Source: Rubellimicrobium rubrum | GTDB lineage: Bacteria; Pseudomonadota; Alphaproteobacteria; Rhodobacterales; Rhodobacteraceae | DNA length: 64,000 nucleotides | NCBI RefSeq assembly: GCF_006152115.1 | Contig: NZ_VDFU01000006.1 | Location: 143,638-207,637 of the forward strand | Direction: 5' to 3' | Made by a program: the position numbers and the translations under genes | Part shown: positions 56,718-64,000 of the stretch, piece by piece | How the letters are laid out: every line of letters begins with the position of its first letter | How positions within the stretch are numbered: the first letter of the stretch is position 1 | Notes under the pieces: model-generated | The model's database searches: none | What the model was told of the DNA's origin: nothing | The model's input: the letters and a program-made list of their open reading frames with translations, nothing else

Positions 56718-58127
56718 CTATGTCGCTGGCCGCACGGCGAGGGCGACATCCGTCACGGTGGGTGGAGTTTCAAGCTTGAGCAGGCCGTCGCGGCTCGTGG
56801 CCTCCCACTCGGCCTCGATGCGGGCGTCCCTAGTGGACCAAGCCGTCACGGAGTATCGGCCCTCGTCCATTCCCGGCAACTCAGCGACCACGGAAAGGGC
56901 AGGGGCATCGGGATCGACCATCCGGCTTCGGTTAACCAACCGATCCACACGGAGAAACCAAAGGACGGCTTGCCGACCGTCGGCACAGGCAAAACCTCGA
57001 AACGAAGGCGAGAGAACCCGAAGCTCGTGATTGCGGTTTGTTCGCCGAAAATCGGCCCAGTCGACGAGCGGCATGAACGCTGCAAGGCTTTGCTGCGAGC
57101 GACGCATTCCAGGTGTGAGAATATGAGGACTCCGGTTGGGCCACCTCATCCCGCCGCCTGCGCCCCCGGACGCAAGATGCGCCCACTGAATGTGACGGAA
57201 GTATTCGTCATCGAACACTTCGGGAAGGGTACGCTTGCGATCCTTGAATGTGTGGATCGGGCCATGCTCGCTGTCGAAGTAAGGGCGGTCGGCGGGCGCA
57301 TGGCCGAGGGCCTCCCTCACCAGTTCGCCTACTGCCAAAGCCGGGTCGACGCTGTTCCGCGGGTGGTCGATCGTACCGTCCGCATAAAGGTGTGTGCTGG
57401 CGAAATCGAGTGTCGGATGCCTGAAGATGGTATCGGCCACATCGGGATGAGATTGCAGGACAGGACCGAACAGCGAGACGGTCTGTGGGTGAGCGCGGCC
57501 ATACAGGCGCATCTCCAGCAAACGCACGTGGTCGCTCAGTTCGCTGGCGACCGGACCGAACGACGTGGACGCGTCGCCCATCTGGGCCGGATGCATCTCA
57601 TTCCACAGGTCCCAGGCGAAGATGGCGCCGCTCCCGCCCCAACGCTCGACGGCGAAGGTCAGGCGGTTTTTGATGGCATCCAGTGTGCCCCGGCACAGCA
57701 GCAGTCGGTTCCGGGCTGAGCATGGTCCGCCGTTCGCCCTGTTATAGGGGTGCTTGGCCCAGCGGATCCACATCCAGAACGTGTCGAAGGGGGTCAGCAG
57801 CAGCCGAAGACCGTGCCGCTCGCATAGCGCAATGAAGTCGTCCCACAGTCGGACCATGTTCGGTTGAAAATGCCCGACCGGGCGCTCGAGGTAGCGGTTC
57901 TCGCCTTGCGCATACTCCATCATGACTCGCAGGCATGTCACGCCGTGGCTTGCCAGCCAGTCGAGATGGCGGTCAACAGCCGCCAGGTCCTTGCGCCGAA
58001 AGAGGCCCTGGAGCTCGGGCCAGGTGATGGCATCGTTCTGACCGATCGGGTGCCAGGGCCTTCCATCGTCCGTCACGAAGTAAGGCGAATCGGGCGCGAC
58101 CCGGACCCATGGCAGTCCCTTGGCCAC
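56718..58127 (-). CDS. Glycoside hydrolase of the GH5-like (clan A) type
   Basis: 469 residues from a GTG start. TIM-barrel pattern with LDWLASHGVTCLRVMMEYA, the acid/base Glu in FAWDLWNEMHP near residue 175, and a probable nucleophile Glu in YFDSEHGPIH near residue 285, followed by WAHLASGGAGGGMRWPNRSP and a small beta domain at the C-terminus. The pattern suits mannanase- or cellulase-like enzymes, but the substrate is open. No signal peptide is visible, so it may be cytoplasmic or exported in another way. Divergent from the GH1-like gene. Confidence 0.75.
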   Translation of the reverse strand: MAKGLPWVRVAPDSPYFVTDDGRPWHPIGQNDAITWPELQGLFRRKDLAAVDRHLDWLASHGVTCLRVMMEYAQGENRYLERPVGHFQPNMVRLWDDFIALCERHGLRLLLTPFDTFWMWIRWAKHPYNRANGGPCSARNRLLLCRGTLDAIKNRLTFAVERWGGSGAIFAWDLWNEMHPAQMGDASTSFGPVASELSDHVRLLEMRLYGRAHPQTVSLFGPVLQSHPDVADTIFRHPTLDFASTHLYADGTIDHPRNSVDPALAVGELVREALGHAPADRPYFDSEHGPIHTFKDRKRTLPEVFDDEYFRHIQWAHLASGGAGGGMRWPNRSPHILTPGMRRSQQSLAAFMPLVDWADFRRTNRNHELRVLSPSFRGFACADGRQAVLWFLRVDRLVNRSRMVDPDAPALSVVAELPGMDEGRYSVTAWSTRDARIEAEWEATSRDGLLKLETPPTVTDVALAVRPAT

Positions 58128-58546
58128 GTTTGCCCCGGTCCGGGGCGGGGACGGCTCGACGGTTGGAAGATCCTTGGCGATGGTCGTCCCTCCTGCAGCT
58201 ACTCTGGCCGAGGGAGCAAAGTATGACCGTCCGCCGAAAGAGCCAGTCGGGTCCGGTGAAATCAGCGACGGACGTGCCGTTTTTCCGCAGTTCGTCGCGG
58301 TGGCCCAAGGGACGAATAAGGTTATCCCCAGAAAATCATGAAGCGGACGGGGGAACTGGCGCGTGGGTGACCTACGTTCATCCGGGAGATGGCGGCGAAA
58401 GAAGGAGTTCGAGGCGGCACATCGGAGCCACGGGCGTACAGCCCGCGCGACCGGCAGTCCCTCATGTCCGCCAGCCTGCTTCGCAGCCTTTCACGAGCGG
58501 AGAACGCCACCCGGCATCATCATCGGCCACCATCGTTGGGAAGAAC
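58128..58546. promoter_or_regulatory. Divergent control region between the two glycosidase genes
   Basis: A 419-bp spacer that must contain the promoters of both glycosidase genes. A + strand frame runs through it into the GH1-like gene but is not family-like. I could not find a convincing promoter or operator. Confidence 0.4.
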
Positions 58547-59947
58547 ATGAAAAGAACCCTGTCCGGAACTCTTGCGGTAAGCCGACGACACAGTGACACC
58601 GCAGGCTCGTGGGCCTCGGCGGATCAGGCCGGAGCCTCGGCCGGAGTGTCGCCGGCACTCCCGCGGCTCCACTACCTGACCGGTTTCGAGGGCACGCAGA
58701 TGTTCGGTCATGGGACCGATGTGCTCGACACCACAGAGCATAGCGTGAGGTACAAGGACGACCTCAGGCTGCTCGCCAACGATGGCATCACCACGTTCCG
58801 CTGCTGCATCCCTTGGCACAAGATCGAACGGGTGCGCGGCGTCTATGACTGGGCGTGGACGGATCGGTACCTTGGTCATGTCCGCAGGCTCGGCCTGAAG
58901 CCCATCGCCGACCCGTTGCACCACACAAGCTTCCCCCAATGGTTAGAGCACGGTTTCGCCAACCCCGAGTTCCCGATTGCATATCAGGATTTTATTCGAG
59001 CATTCGCGCGTCGCTATCCCTGGGTCACCGATTACACGATCATAAACGAGCCACTGGCGACCGCGATTCTGAGTGGTTTCATGGGCGAATGGTATCCGCA
59101 CTGGCGGGACCGCGCCGGCATCGTTCCGATCATACTTGGCAAGGCCAAGGCGATCAGCTTGGTCACACCCATGCTGGAGCGAATGATCCCGGATTTGCGG
59201 GTCGTGCATGTGGACACCTGCGAGCGTCACGTGGCGCTTGATCCGCAGTCTCAGTACCATACGGATTTCGGCAACGACCTGAGGTTCGTGGTGCTGGATC
59301 TCATTCTGGGGCGCGTCGATGAAGGACACCCTCTGTGGGCCACCCTCAGGGAGCATGGGCTCACAGAAGCCGACGCTGCATGGTTCCGTGAGTTCCCAGC
59401 TCGGGTGGACGTGCTGGGTCTGGACTACTACGCCCACAGCGAATTGGGCTGGACCGTGGAAGGCCAGAGCGACGACTTCCTTCCCTGGGGCTTCAGGAAG
59501 GTCGCCCTGGAGTATGCTGACCGCTACCCGCAGTTCTCCCTCATGCTGACCGAGACCAACGTCCGTGGCCGGATCGAGGACCGCATCAGTTGGCTCAAAT
59601 ACATGGTAGCCGAGTGTGAGGCCTTGGTTCCGGACCTTGCCGCTCGGGGGCGGACCTTCGATGGCTTCTGCTGGTATCCCTATCTGGATTCGACCGACTG
59701 GTGCTCTCTCTGCCGGCAGCCTAATCGGCGGATCGATCCGCAGGGGGTCTACTATCTGTCCAGCGACTTCAATCGGCAGCACTCAGAGTTGTCCGATCTT
59801 TATGCCCGGCTCGCACGTGGCGAGATCGGGTCGGAGGATCTCCCGGCCTATCATTTCGAGGAGCCGGTCCTCGAAGGACGGCGCGTGCGCAAATACCTCC
59901 CGCATATGACGGAATGGGATTGGAAGGACGGCACTCCCAGTCTGTGA
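58547..59947 (+). CDS. GH1-like glycoside hydrolase family protein
   Basis: 466 residues. After a poorly conserved N-terminus of about 40 residues comes the barrel: YLTGFEGTQMFGHGTDVLDT, RCCIPWHKIERVRGVYDW, the acid/base motif TIINEP near residue 167 and a second Glu in LMLTETNVRG near residue 335. TxNEP and TEN-type motifs are those of family 1 beta-glycosidases. Members of this subgroup are often annotated beside sugar-nucleotide reductases. No signal peptide. Divergent from the GH5-like gene. Substrate unknown. Confidence 0.78.
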   Translation: MKRTLSGTLAVSRRHSDTAGSWASADQAGASAGVSPALPRLHYLTGFEGTQMFGHGTDVLDTTEHSVRYKDDLRLLANDGITTFRCCIPWHKIERVRGVYDWAWTDRYLGHVRRLGLKPIADPLHHTSFPQWLEHGFANPEFPIAYQDFIRAFARRYPWVTDYTIINEPLATAILSGFMGEWYPHWRDRAGIVPIILGKAKAISLVTPMLERMIPDLRVVHVDTCERHVALDPQSQYHTDFGNDLRFVVLDLILGRVDEGHPLWATLREHGLTEADAAWFREFPARVDVLGLDYYAHSELGWTVEGQSDDFLPWGFRKVALEYADRYPQFSLMLTETNVRGRIEDRISWLKYMVAECEALVPDLAARGRTFDGFCWYPYLDSTDWCSLCRQPNRRIDPQGVYYLSSDFNRQHSELSDLYARLARGEIGSEDLPAYHFEEPVLEGRRVRKYLPHMTEWDWKDGTPSL

Positions 59948-59956
59948 CGTAGGTGC

Positions 59957-60181
59957 GATCGGCGGGGCCGTCCCGGCATGGGCCCGGCCCCGGAACTCCC
60001 AGGACAGCTGGTGGGTGAGGACCTGATGGGGGATGACGCGGGCGAAGCCCAGGTCGAGGAGCGGGCCGCCGGGGAGGTGACCGAACACGCCGTCGCGCCG
60101 GAGCCAGGGGAAACTGCCCACCCAGTCGCCCCGCCAGATCGTGTTGTGGCGGTTCTGGAGCGCATAACCCGCAAAGCATAA
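59957..60181 (-). pseudogene. Remnant of a glycosidase C-terminal region
   Basis: About 75 codons on the minus strand encode YALQNRHNTIWRGDWVGSF, then GVFGHLPGGPLLDLGFARVI and VLTHQLSWEFRGRAHAG, which looks like the C-terminal part of GH2-like glycosidases common in this group. No start, barrel or upstream domain is present and the frame then runs into unrelated sequence against the GH1-like gene. Probably what is left of a deleted gene. Confidence 0.5.
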
Positions 60182-60618
60182 ACAAACCTCGGGCCGGGTG
60201 CTGCCGGTGGCTTTGTCGGAAACGGCTGAGCGGATGATCACGGGCTCTCATGGGGCCTTGCTCAGGCTTTGGAATTTTTCCCGACCCGCCACGACGGGCC
60301 TCTGCCTCTTCGATCTAACACGATTAATGATCATCGGGCGCCGCGCGAAGTCCATCTTCGGACCTTGGTGGACAGTGTTGCAGTGGCTCGAACTCCGAGG
60401 TGTTCACCGTTCACATGTTGAAGCCAGTTACCGCGACCGAGCTGTCGCATACCTAAGCGGCACTGTAACCTTTCGGAGGGACGCGGCGGCTTTTCTCCTT
60501 ACCGGCCGCCAGCTTCCAGCAGACTTTCCTGCAGTTTGATCATCTTCAGGTTCTGAGCGGCTCGAGCAGTCTGCCAGCTTAGAGTGGAGCCGCAGGATGT
60601 GAGATCAGATCCTGACTC
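60182..60618. other. Stretch with no confident gene
   Basis: 437 bp downstream of mch with only short frames. One (60198-60539, +) has no family features. No terminator with a T-run was found. Confidence 0.45.
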
Positions 60619-61581
60619 TCAGTGATCGGTCAACCATTCGGGCTGCTTACGCCCGGCGCTGAATGTTTCGCCGCTTTCGACAGCAGTGACGGTCACCAAG
60701 GCTGGACTGAACAAACCGCTGTCGATCCCGCTGAAGTCGCCTCCGGCTGCTTCATAAACCTGGGCAAAGCTCCGGCCCCAATCGGATGAGGTCGAACTGG
60801 GCAGGGCTGTGGCAAGCCGTTGTGCCTCGTCGTCCGAGCCCTCTACGACGAGGTGGACTTGGCCGCCGTAGATGATGGCATCGTTCGCGCGCCCCATGGC
60901 GATGCGGGTGTCCGGATGCGGCGGACGGATCGGAGCGCTGCCGGTCGCCTCTATAATGGCGTCAGGCGGAAACTCCGCCAGTCGGAGCTTTTGCATCGCG
61001 CATTCCACGACGCGTGCCGCGACCTGTGTCATTCCCGTCAGCGATCCGGTCGGGCTGTGGAGTAGGACGAGCCGGTCCCGGGCGATACCGCATGCCTCTG
61101 CCACGGACTGCGCGATCGCGCAGTCGGGAGGGGCATCACCTTCCACCAACAAGACGGCCCGGTCGGCAACCTCGTGGTGAGCGATCCCATCCAAGATCGC
61201 TTCGTGCCTAGCCAGCAGCCGGGCTGGGCCTGACCCCATCAGCACCGCTCCTGTCGGCGACTTCAGGTGCCATCCCGCATACTGACACCCTAAACAGGCG
61301 AGCAGGGGCTGGCTGGTTCGGACCAGCACGTCCCATCCCATCGAGCCTTCCGGAGAGGCAGCCATGGAGACCTCGGCAAGCCCGCCTGTTGCGATCCGGG
61401 CTAGGCGGAGGCCTGCCTCCGTGCTGCCACGCGACCTGTGCCCGCAGTCGACCAGCGTCTCCCCCTCAGTCCCGATTCTGACGCCGACGCGAAGGAGTGC
61501 AGCATCCGCGATCATTCTATCGACGAGCGCGGCTGCTCTTTCGTTCAGCGATAATCTTGAGGATCGTCTGTCCTGGGTCAT
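60619..61581 (-). CDS. mch: Methenyltetrahydromethanopterin cyclohydrolase
   Basis: 320 residues. Converts methenyl-H4MPT to 5-formyl-H4MPT in the tetrahydromethanopterin C1 pathway that oxidises formaldehyde in methylotrophs. Family blocks: LSLNERAAALVDRMIADA at the start, EAGLRLARIATGGL, PLLACLGCQYAGWHL, GSGPARLLA, the LLHSPTGSLTGMTQVAARVVE stretch, IAMGRANDAIIYGG, ALPSSTSSDWG and GIDSGLFSPALVTV. The length is typical. No other gene of the pathway (fae, mtdB, fhc) is in the window, so it is isolated here. Divergent from the GH43 gene across 130 bp. Confidence 0.9.
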   Translation of the reverse strand: MTQDRRSSRLSLNERAAALVDRMIADAALLRVGVRIGTEGETLVDCGHRSRGSTEAGLRLARIATGGLAEVSMAASPEGSMGWDVLVRTSQPLLACLGCQYAGWHLKSPTGAVLMGSGPARLLARHEAILDGIAHHEVADRAVLLVEGDAPPDCAIAQSVAEACGIARDRLVLLHSPTGSLTGMTQVAARVVECAMQKLRLAEFPPDAIIEATGSAPIRPPHPDTRIAMGRANDAIIYGGQVHLVVEGSDDEAQRLATALPSSTSSDWGRSFAQVYEAAGGDFSGIDSGLFSPALVTVTAVESGETFSAGRKQPEWLTDH

Positions 61582-61711
61582 GATCTGTCCAATCCTATCG
61601 CCCCATTTCGGTTCCGGCGGAGTGCTCCGCCGCGATTGCCGACGAGCGGGGGAACGCTAGGCTTCCGTGCGACGGGATGTTGTCGGACACCCGGAATCGG
61701 AGGGTCGGACG

Positions 61712-63547
61712 ATGCCTGCGTGGATCCGGATCGCACTCCTGAACGGTCTCGCCAGCGTGCCAAGTATCAGTCATGCCCAGTCTGGCGAAGACACCTACTC
61801 CAACCCCCTGCCGGTCACGGCCAGTGGCCAGCTCGTCGAAAGCTGCGCTGACCCGAGCGTGATCCAGACAGCCGGCGTTCAGCAGGGTTGGACGATGTTC
61901 TGCACGACCGATCCCCTGTCGAGTGCAGACAGGGACTCCTCGGGCGCTCTGGTGTTCCGGTCATTGCCCATGTTCAGTTCGGACGACTTGGTTCATTGGA
62001 CCTACGAAGGTCCAGCCTTCGACCGTGATGCCGCGACCGCCAGCGCGGCTCCGCCTTCCTGGGCTGCGCCGGAAGCGTTGTTCTGGGCCCCCGAGGCCGA
62101 AATGATCAGCGGCAAGCATTACCTGTTTTTCGGTGTTACGGACCTGGCCGATGAGGCAGGAGGAGAGCCCGGCTGCTCAACCGACGGAGCCATCGGATAC
62201 GCGACATCCAACAGCCCGCTCGGACCATGGCAAGCTGCCGAGAGTCCTCTTGTCGGTCCCCGCCGCAATGGGGAAGGGTGCGACTTTCTATGGACCTACG
62301 ACCCGGAGGTGATCCTGACGCCAGACGGGCGTCGCTTCATCTACTACGGCAGTTACGTCGGCGGCATCGAGGTTCGGGAGCTTCATGTGGCGTCAGACGG
62401 CTCCTTGTCCACTTACGCGGCCACCGCCGTGCCCATCGCTCTGCCAAACCGTTACGAGGGAGCGGAGGTCGCATGGCACGACGGGGCTTGGTGGCTGTTC
62501 GTCTCGGCCTCGAACTGCTGCAACGGGCCGCAGACTGGATATGCCATGTTCGTAGGCCGCGCCGAGGATCCCCAAGGACCGTTCCTGGACAGGAACGGGT
62601 CATCGTTCCTTGACGGACGCATCGGCGGAACACCCGTTCTGGTTCAGAACGGCAACCGCTGGGTCGGGCCCGGTCATGGAACGACCATCATCGATGCCTC
62701 GGGCCAATGGTGGATGCTGTATCACGCCATAGACGAGGGCTCACCCTACTTCGAGGGCGAGGTGGGCTTCACACGGCGGCCGGCGCTTCTGGATCGGCTC
62801 GACTGGATCGATGGCTGGCCCAGTGTGGAAGGCGGTCCCTCGGATGAGCCGCGCGCGGTCCCTGCCATGCGGGAACGGCCACCCACGACCTCGCCACGGT
62901 CACAGGACGCCGTGTTCGAGAATGGTGAGGCCGTTCCCGAGCTCTCGGACGAGTTCGACGGGGGTGCGCTAGGCGACGGTTGGACCTGGATCCGTCAGCC
63001 GGAGGACGGGAACGTGGAGATCGGAGGCGGCGTCCTTGGCCTGCGGACGCAGGACTTAGACCTATACGAGGAGTTCAACGAGGCGTCGGTCCTGACCAAG
63101 CCGATGCCGGGCGGCGGTTTCACCGTCGAGGCTCGCGTTTCGTTGGATGTTCCACCCGAAGGCTGCTGCCAGAATTTCGTGCAGACGGGACTCGTGCTTT
63201 ACGGCGACGACGACAACTACCTCAAGCTGGTCGTCCTCTCGGCCTGGGAAACGCGTCAGACCGAGTTCGCGCGGGAGGTGTCCCCGGTGCCTGATGGCTA
63301 CCCCAGATACGGTAGCACCGTCGTCGGGCCGCCCGGCGACTGGACCGACCTACGGCTGGAGGTGCGGCGCCAAGGTGGTGGGGAAAGGGTGACAGCCTAC
63401 ACCCGTGCTGAGGGACAGGGCTGGGTCGAGGGCGGGACCTGGAACCACGCTTTGGGCGAGGCCGCACGGATTGGCTTGGTGTCGATGGGCGGGCCAGGGT
63501 TCCTGGCCCGCTTCGATCATGTCCGGGTCTTCCGGATCGCGGACTGA
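61712..63547 (+). CDS. Secreted GH43-family glycosidase with C-terminal beta-sandwich domain
   Basis: 611 residues with GGAGGG before the ATG. Signal peptide ending at SHAQ (about residue 23). Five-bladed propeller of GH43 with the general-base Asp in CADPSVIQ near residue 47, the second Asp in TYDPEVILTPDG near residue 195 and the acid Glu in YEGAEVAWHDGAWWLFVS near residue 250. After about residue 420 follows a concanavalin-like domain (LSDEFDGGALGDGWTW, and GLVLYGDDDNYLKL) that may bind polysaccharide. Arabinanases, xylosidases and arabinofuranosidases share this fold, so the substrate (arabinan or arabinoxylan) is only likely. Would feed the xylose and arabinose side of metabolism. Confidence 0.88.
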   Translation: MPAWIRIALLNGLASVPSISHAQSGEDTYSNPLPVTASGQLVESCADPSVIQTAGVQQGWTMFCTTDPLSSADRDSSGALVFRSLPMFSSDDLVHWTYEGPAFDRDAATASAAPPSWAAPEALFWAPEAEMISGKHYLFFGVTDLADEAGGEPGCSTDGAIGYATSNSPLGPWQAAESPLVGPRRNGEGCDFLWTYDPEVILTPDGRRFIYYGSYVGGIEVRELHVASDGSLSTYAATAVPIALPNRYEGAEVAWHDGAWWLFVSASNCCNGPQTGYAMFVGRAEDPQGPFLDRNGSSFLDGRIGGTPVLVQNGNRWVGPGHGTTIIDASGQWWMLYHAIDEGSPYFEGEVGFTRRPALLDRLDWIDGWPSVEGGPSDEPRAVPAMRERPPTTSPRSQDAVFENGEAVPELSDEFDGGALGDGWTWIRQPEDGNVEIGGGVLGLRTQDLDLYEEFNEASVLTKPMPGGGFTVEARVSLDVPPEGCCQNFVQTGLVLYGDDDNYLKLVVLSAWETRQTEFAREVSPVPDGYPRYGSTVVGPPGDWTDLRLEVRRQGGGERVTAYTRAEGQGWVEGGTWNHALGEAARIGLVSMGGPGFLARFDHVRVFRIAD

Positions 63548-63550
63548 CCG

Positions 63551-64000
63551 CTACTCGACCAAGGCACCGGCCGCTGGCGCGGCATCCTCGACCTCCTCCG
63601 CGTGCGCCTCCTCGCGGCCGTAGCGGACCTCGTGGTAGCCCTCGTAGATCATCTCGAGCGAGACATAGAGGATCACGAGCAGGCCCAGATAGGCGATCCA
63701 GCGGAAGCGATGGATGATCCGGGCGATGAAGGTGGAAGCCAGGCCCATGAGCGCGATGGACAGCACCAGGCCGATGATGAGCACCGACGGATGGCCGTGA
63801 GCCGCCCCGGCAACTGCAAGCACGTTGTCCAGGGACATGGATACGTCGGCGATGATGATCTGGGTGGCGGCCTGGGCAAAGGTCTTGCGCGGCACGCCCG
63901 ACGCGATGGTGCCGTCGGCGTTGAGATCGCGGCCTTCCAGCGCCTCCTCGGCGGCCTGCTGCTCGGTGTCATGGCCAGCGCGGAGCTCACGCCACATCTT
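63551..64000 (-). CDS. TerC/YjbE-family integral membrane protein (partial)
   Basis: The C-terminal 149 codons or so; the N-terminus lies beyond the right edge. Contains QIIIADVSMSLDNVLAVAG with the conserved DxSxSLDN motif, then LIIGLVLSIALMGLAS and LGLLVILYVSLEMIYEGY, typical membrane helices of TerC-like transporters, which are tied to manganese export or membrane protein quality control. The tail is acidic and alanine-rich. Its stop is 3 bp from the convergent GH43 stop. Confidence 0.88.
   Translation of the reverse strand, partial: KMWRELRAGHDTEQQAAEEALEGRDLNADGTIASGVPRKTFAQAATQIIIADVSMSLDNVLAVAGAAHGHPSVLIIGLVLSIALMGLASTFIARIIHRFRWIAYLGLLVILYVSLEMIYEGYHEVRYGREEAHAEEVEDAAPAAGALVE

Noticed and set aside
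1..64000. CRISPR arrays, tRNA or rRNA genes, prophage or intact transposase
   Set aside because: I saw no spaced direct repeats, no cloverleaf-like sequence and no transposase motifs, though short tRNAs are hard to exclude by eye.

Overview
The window is GC-rich chromosomal DNA from an alphaproteobacterium, most likely of the Rhodobacteraceae or a close relative. The clues are the gene neighbourhood ccmH / gltA-gltX / comEC, an alphaproteobacterial LexA box (GTTC-N7-GTTC) before an imuA-imuB-dnaE2 cassette, TGA-N9-TCA iron boxes before an imelysin / di-heme oxidoreductase operon, and overall codon use. The genus cannot be fixed from sequence alone. I saw no rRNA, tRNA, CRISPR array or intact insertion sequence.

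Layout. 0-5.3 kb: housekeeping genes (ccmH end, gltA, gltX, comEC). 5.3-9.7 kb: a CoxG-like protein, a mannonate module (uxuA plus an SDR dehydrogenase), a cupin, a PPP-type phosphatase and a proteasome-like hydrolase. 9.9-15.7 kb: SOS mutasome (dnaE2, imuB, imuA). 15.8-23.3 kb: xylose regulon (ROK repressor divergent from xylFHGBA). 23.4-25.6 kb: polar amino-acid ABC transporter. 25.8-28.2 kb: an ArnT-type and a family-2 glycosyltransferase. 28.8-33.7 kb: iron-linked operon imelysin / di-heme oxidoreductase / imelysin / DUF1513. 33.9-36 kb: L,D-transpeptidase and small genes. 36.1-37.6 kb: two paralogous LuxR-type regulators. 37.9-54.0 kb: a 12-gene, tightly coupled alginate-type operon. 54-61.6 kb: a Crp/Fnr regulator, two glycosidases, a glycosidase remnant and an isolated mch gene, among long stretches with little coding signal. 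61.7-63.5 kb: a secreted GH43 enzyme. The window ends inside a terC-family gene.

The most notable system is the alginate-type operon. It has algD, alg8, alg44, an algA-like gene, an algG-like gene, algI, algJ, algX, algF and an algL-like gene, in an order unlike that of Pseudomonas, plus two Sel1/TPR-type periplasmic genes and no visible algE porin. The supply, polymerase and O-acetylation parts keep their key motifs. Four accessory parts do not: the Alg44 PilZ domain lacks the c-di-GMP motifs, the AlgG-like beta-helix lacks DPHD, the AlgL-like protein lacks the catalytic His and Tyr, and the C-terminal isomerase half of the AlgA-like protein has lost its metal-binding histidines. Together these suggest an acetylated, probably unepimerised mannuronan-like polymer, made without the usual c-di-GMP gate and with periplasmic scaffolds instead of active epimerase and lyase. 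This is inference from motif comparison made from memory of the Pseudomonas proteins. The xylose operon, mannonate genes and several glycosidases fit a life on plant or soil polysaccharides.
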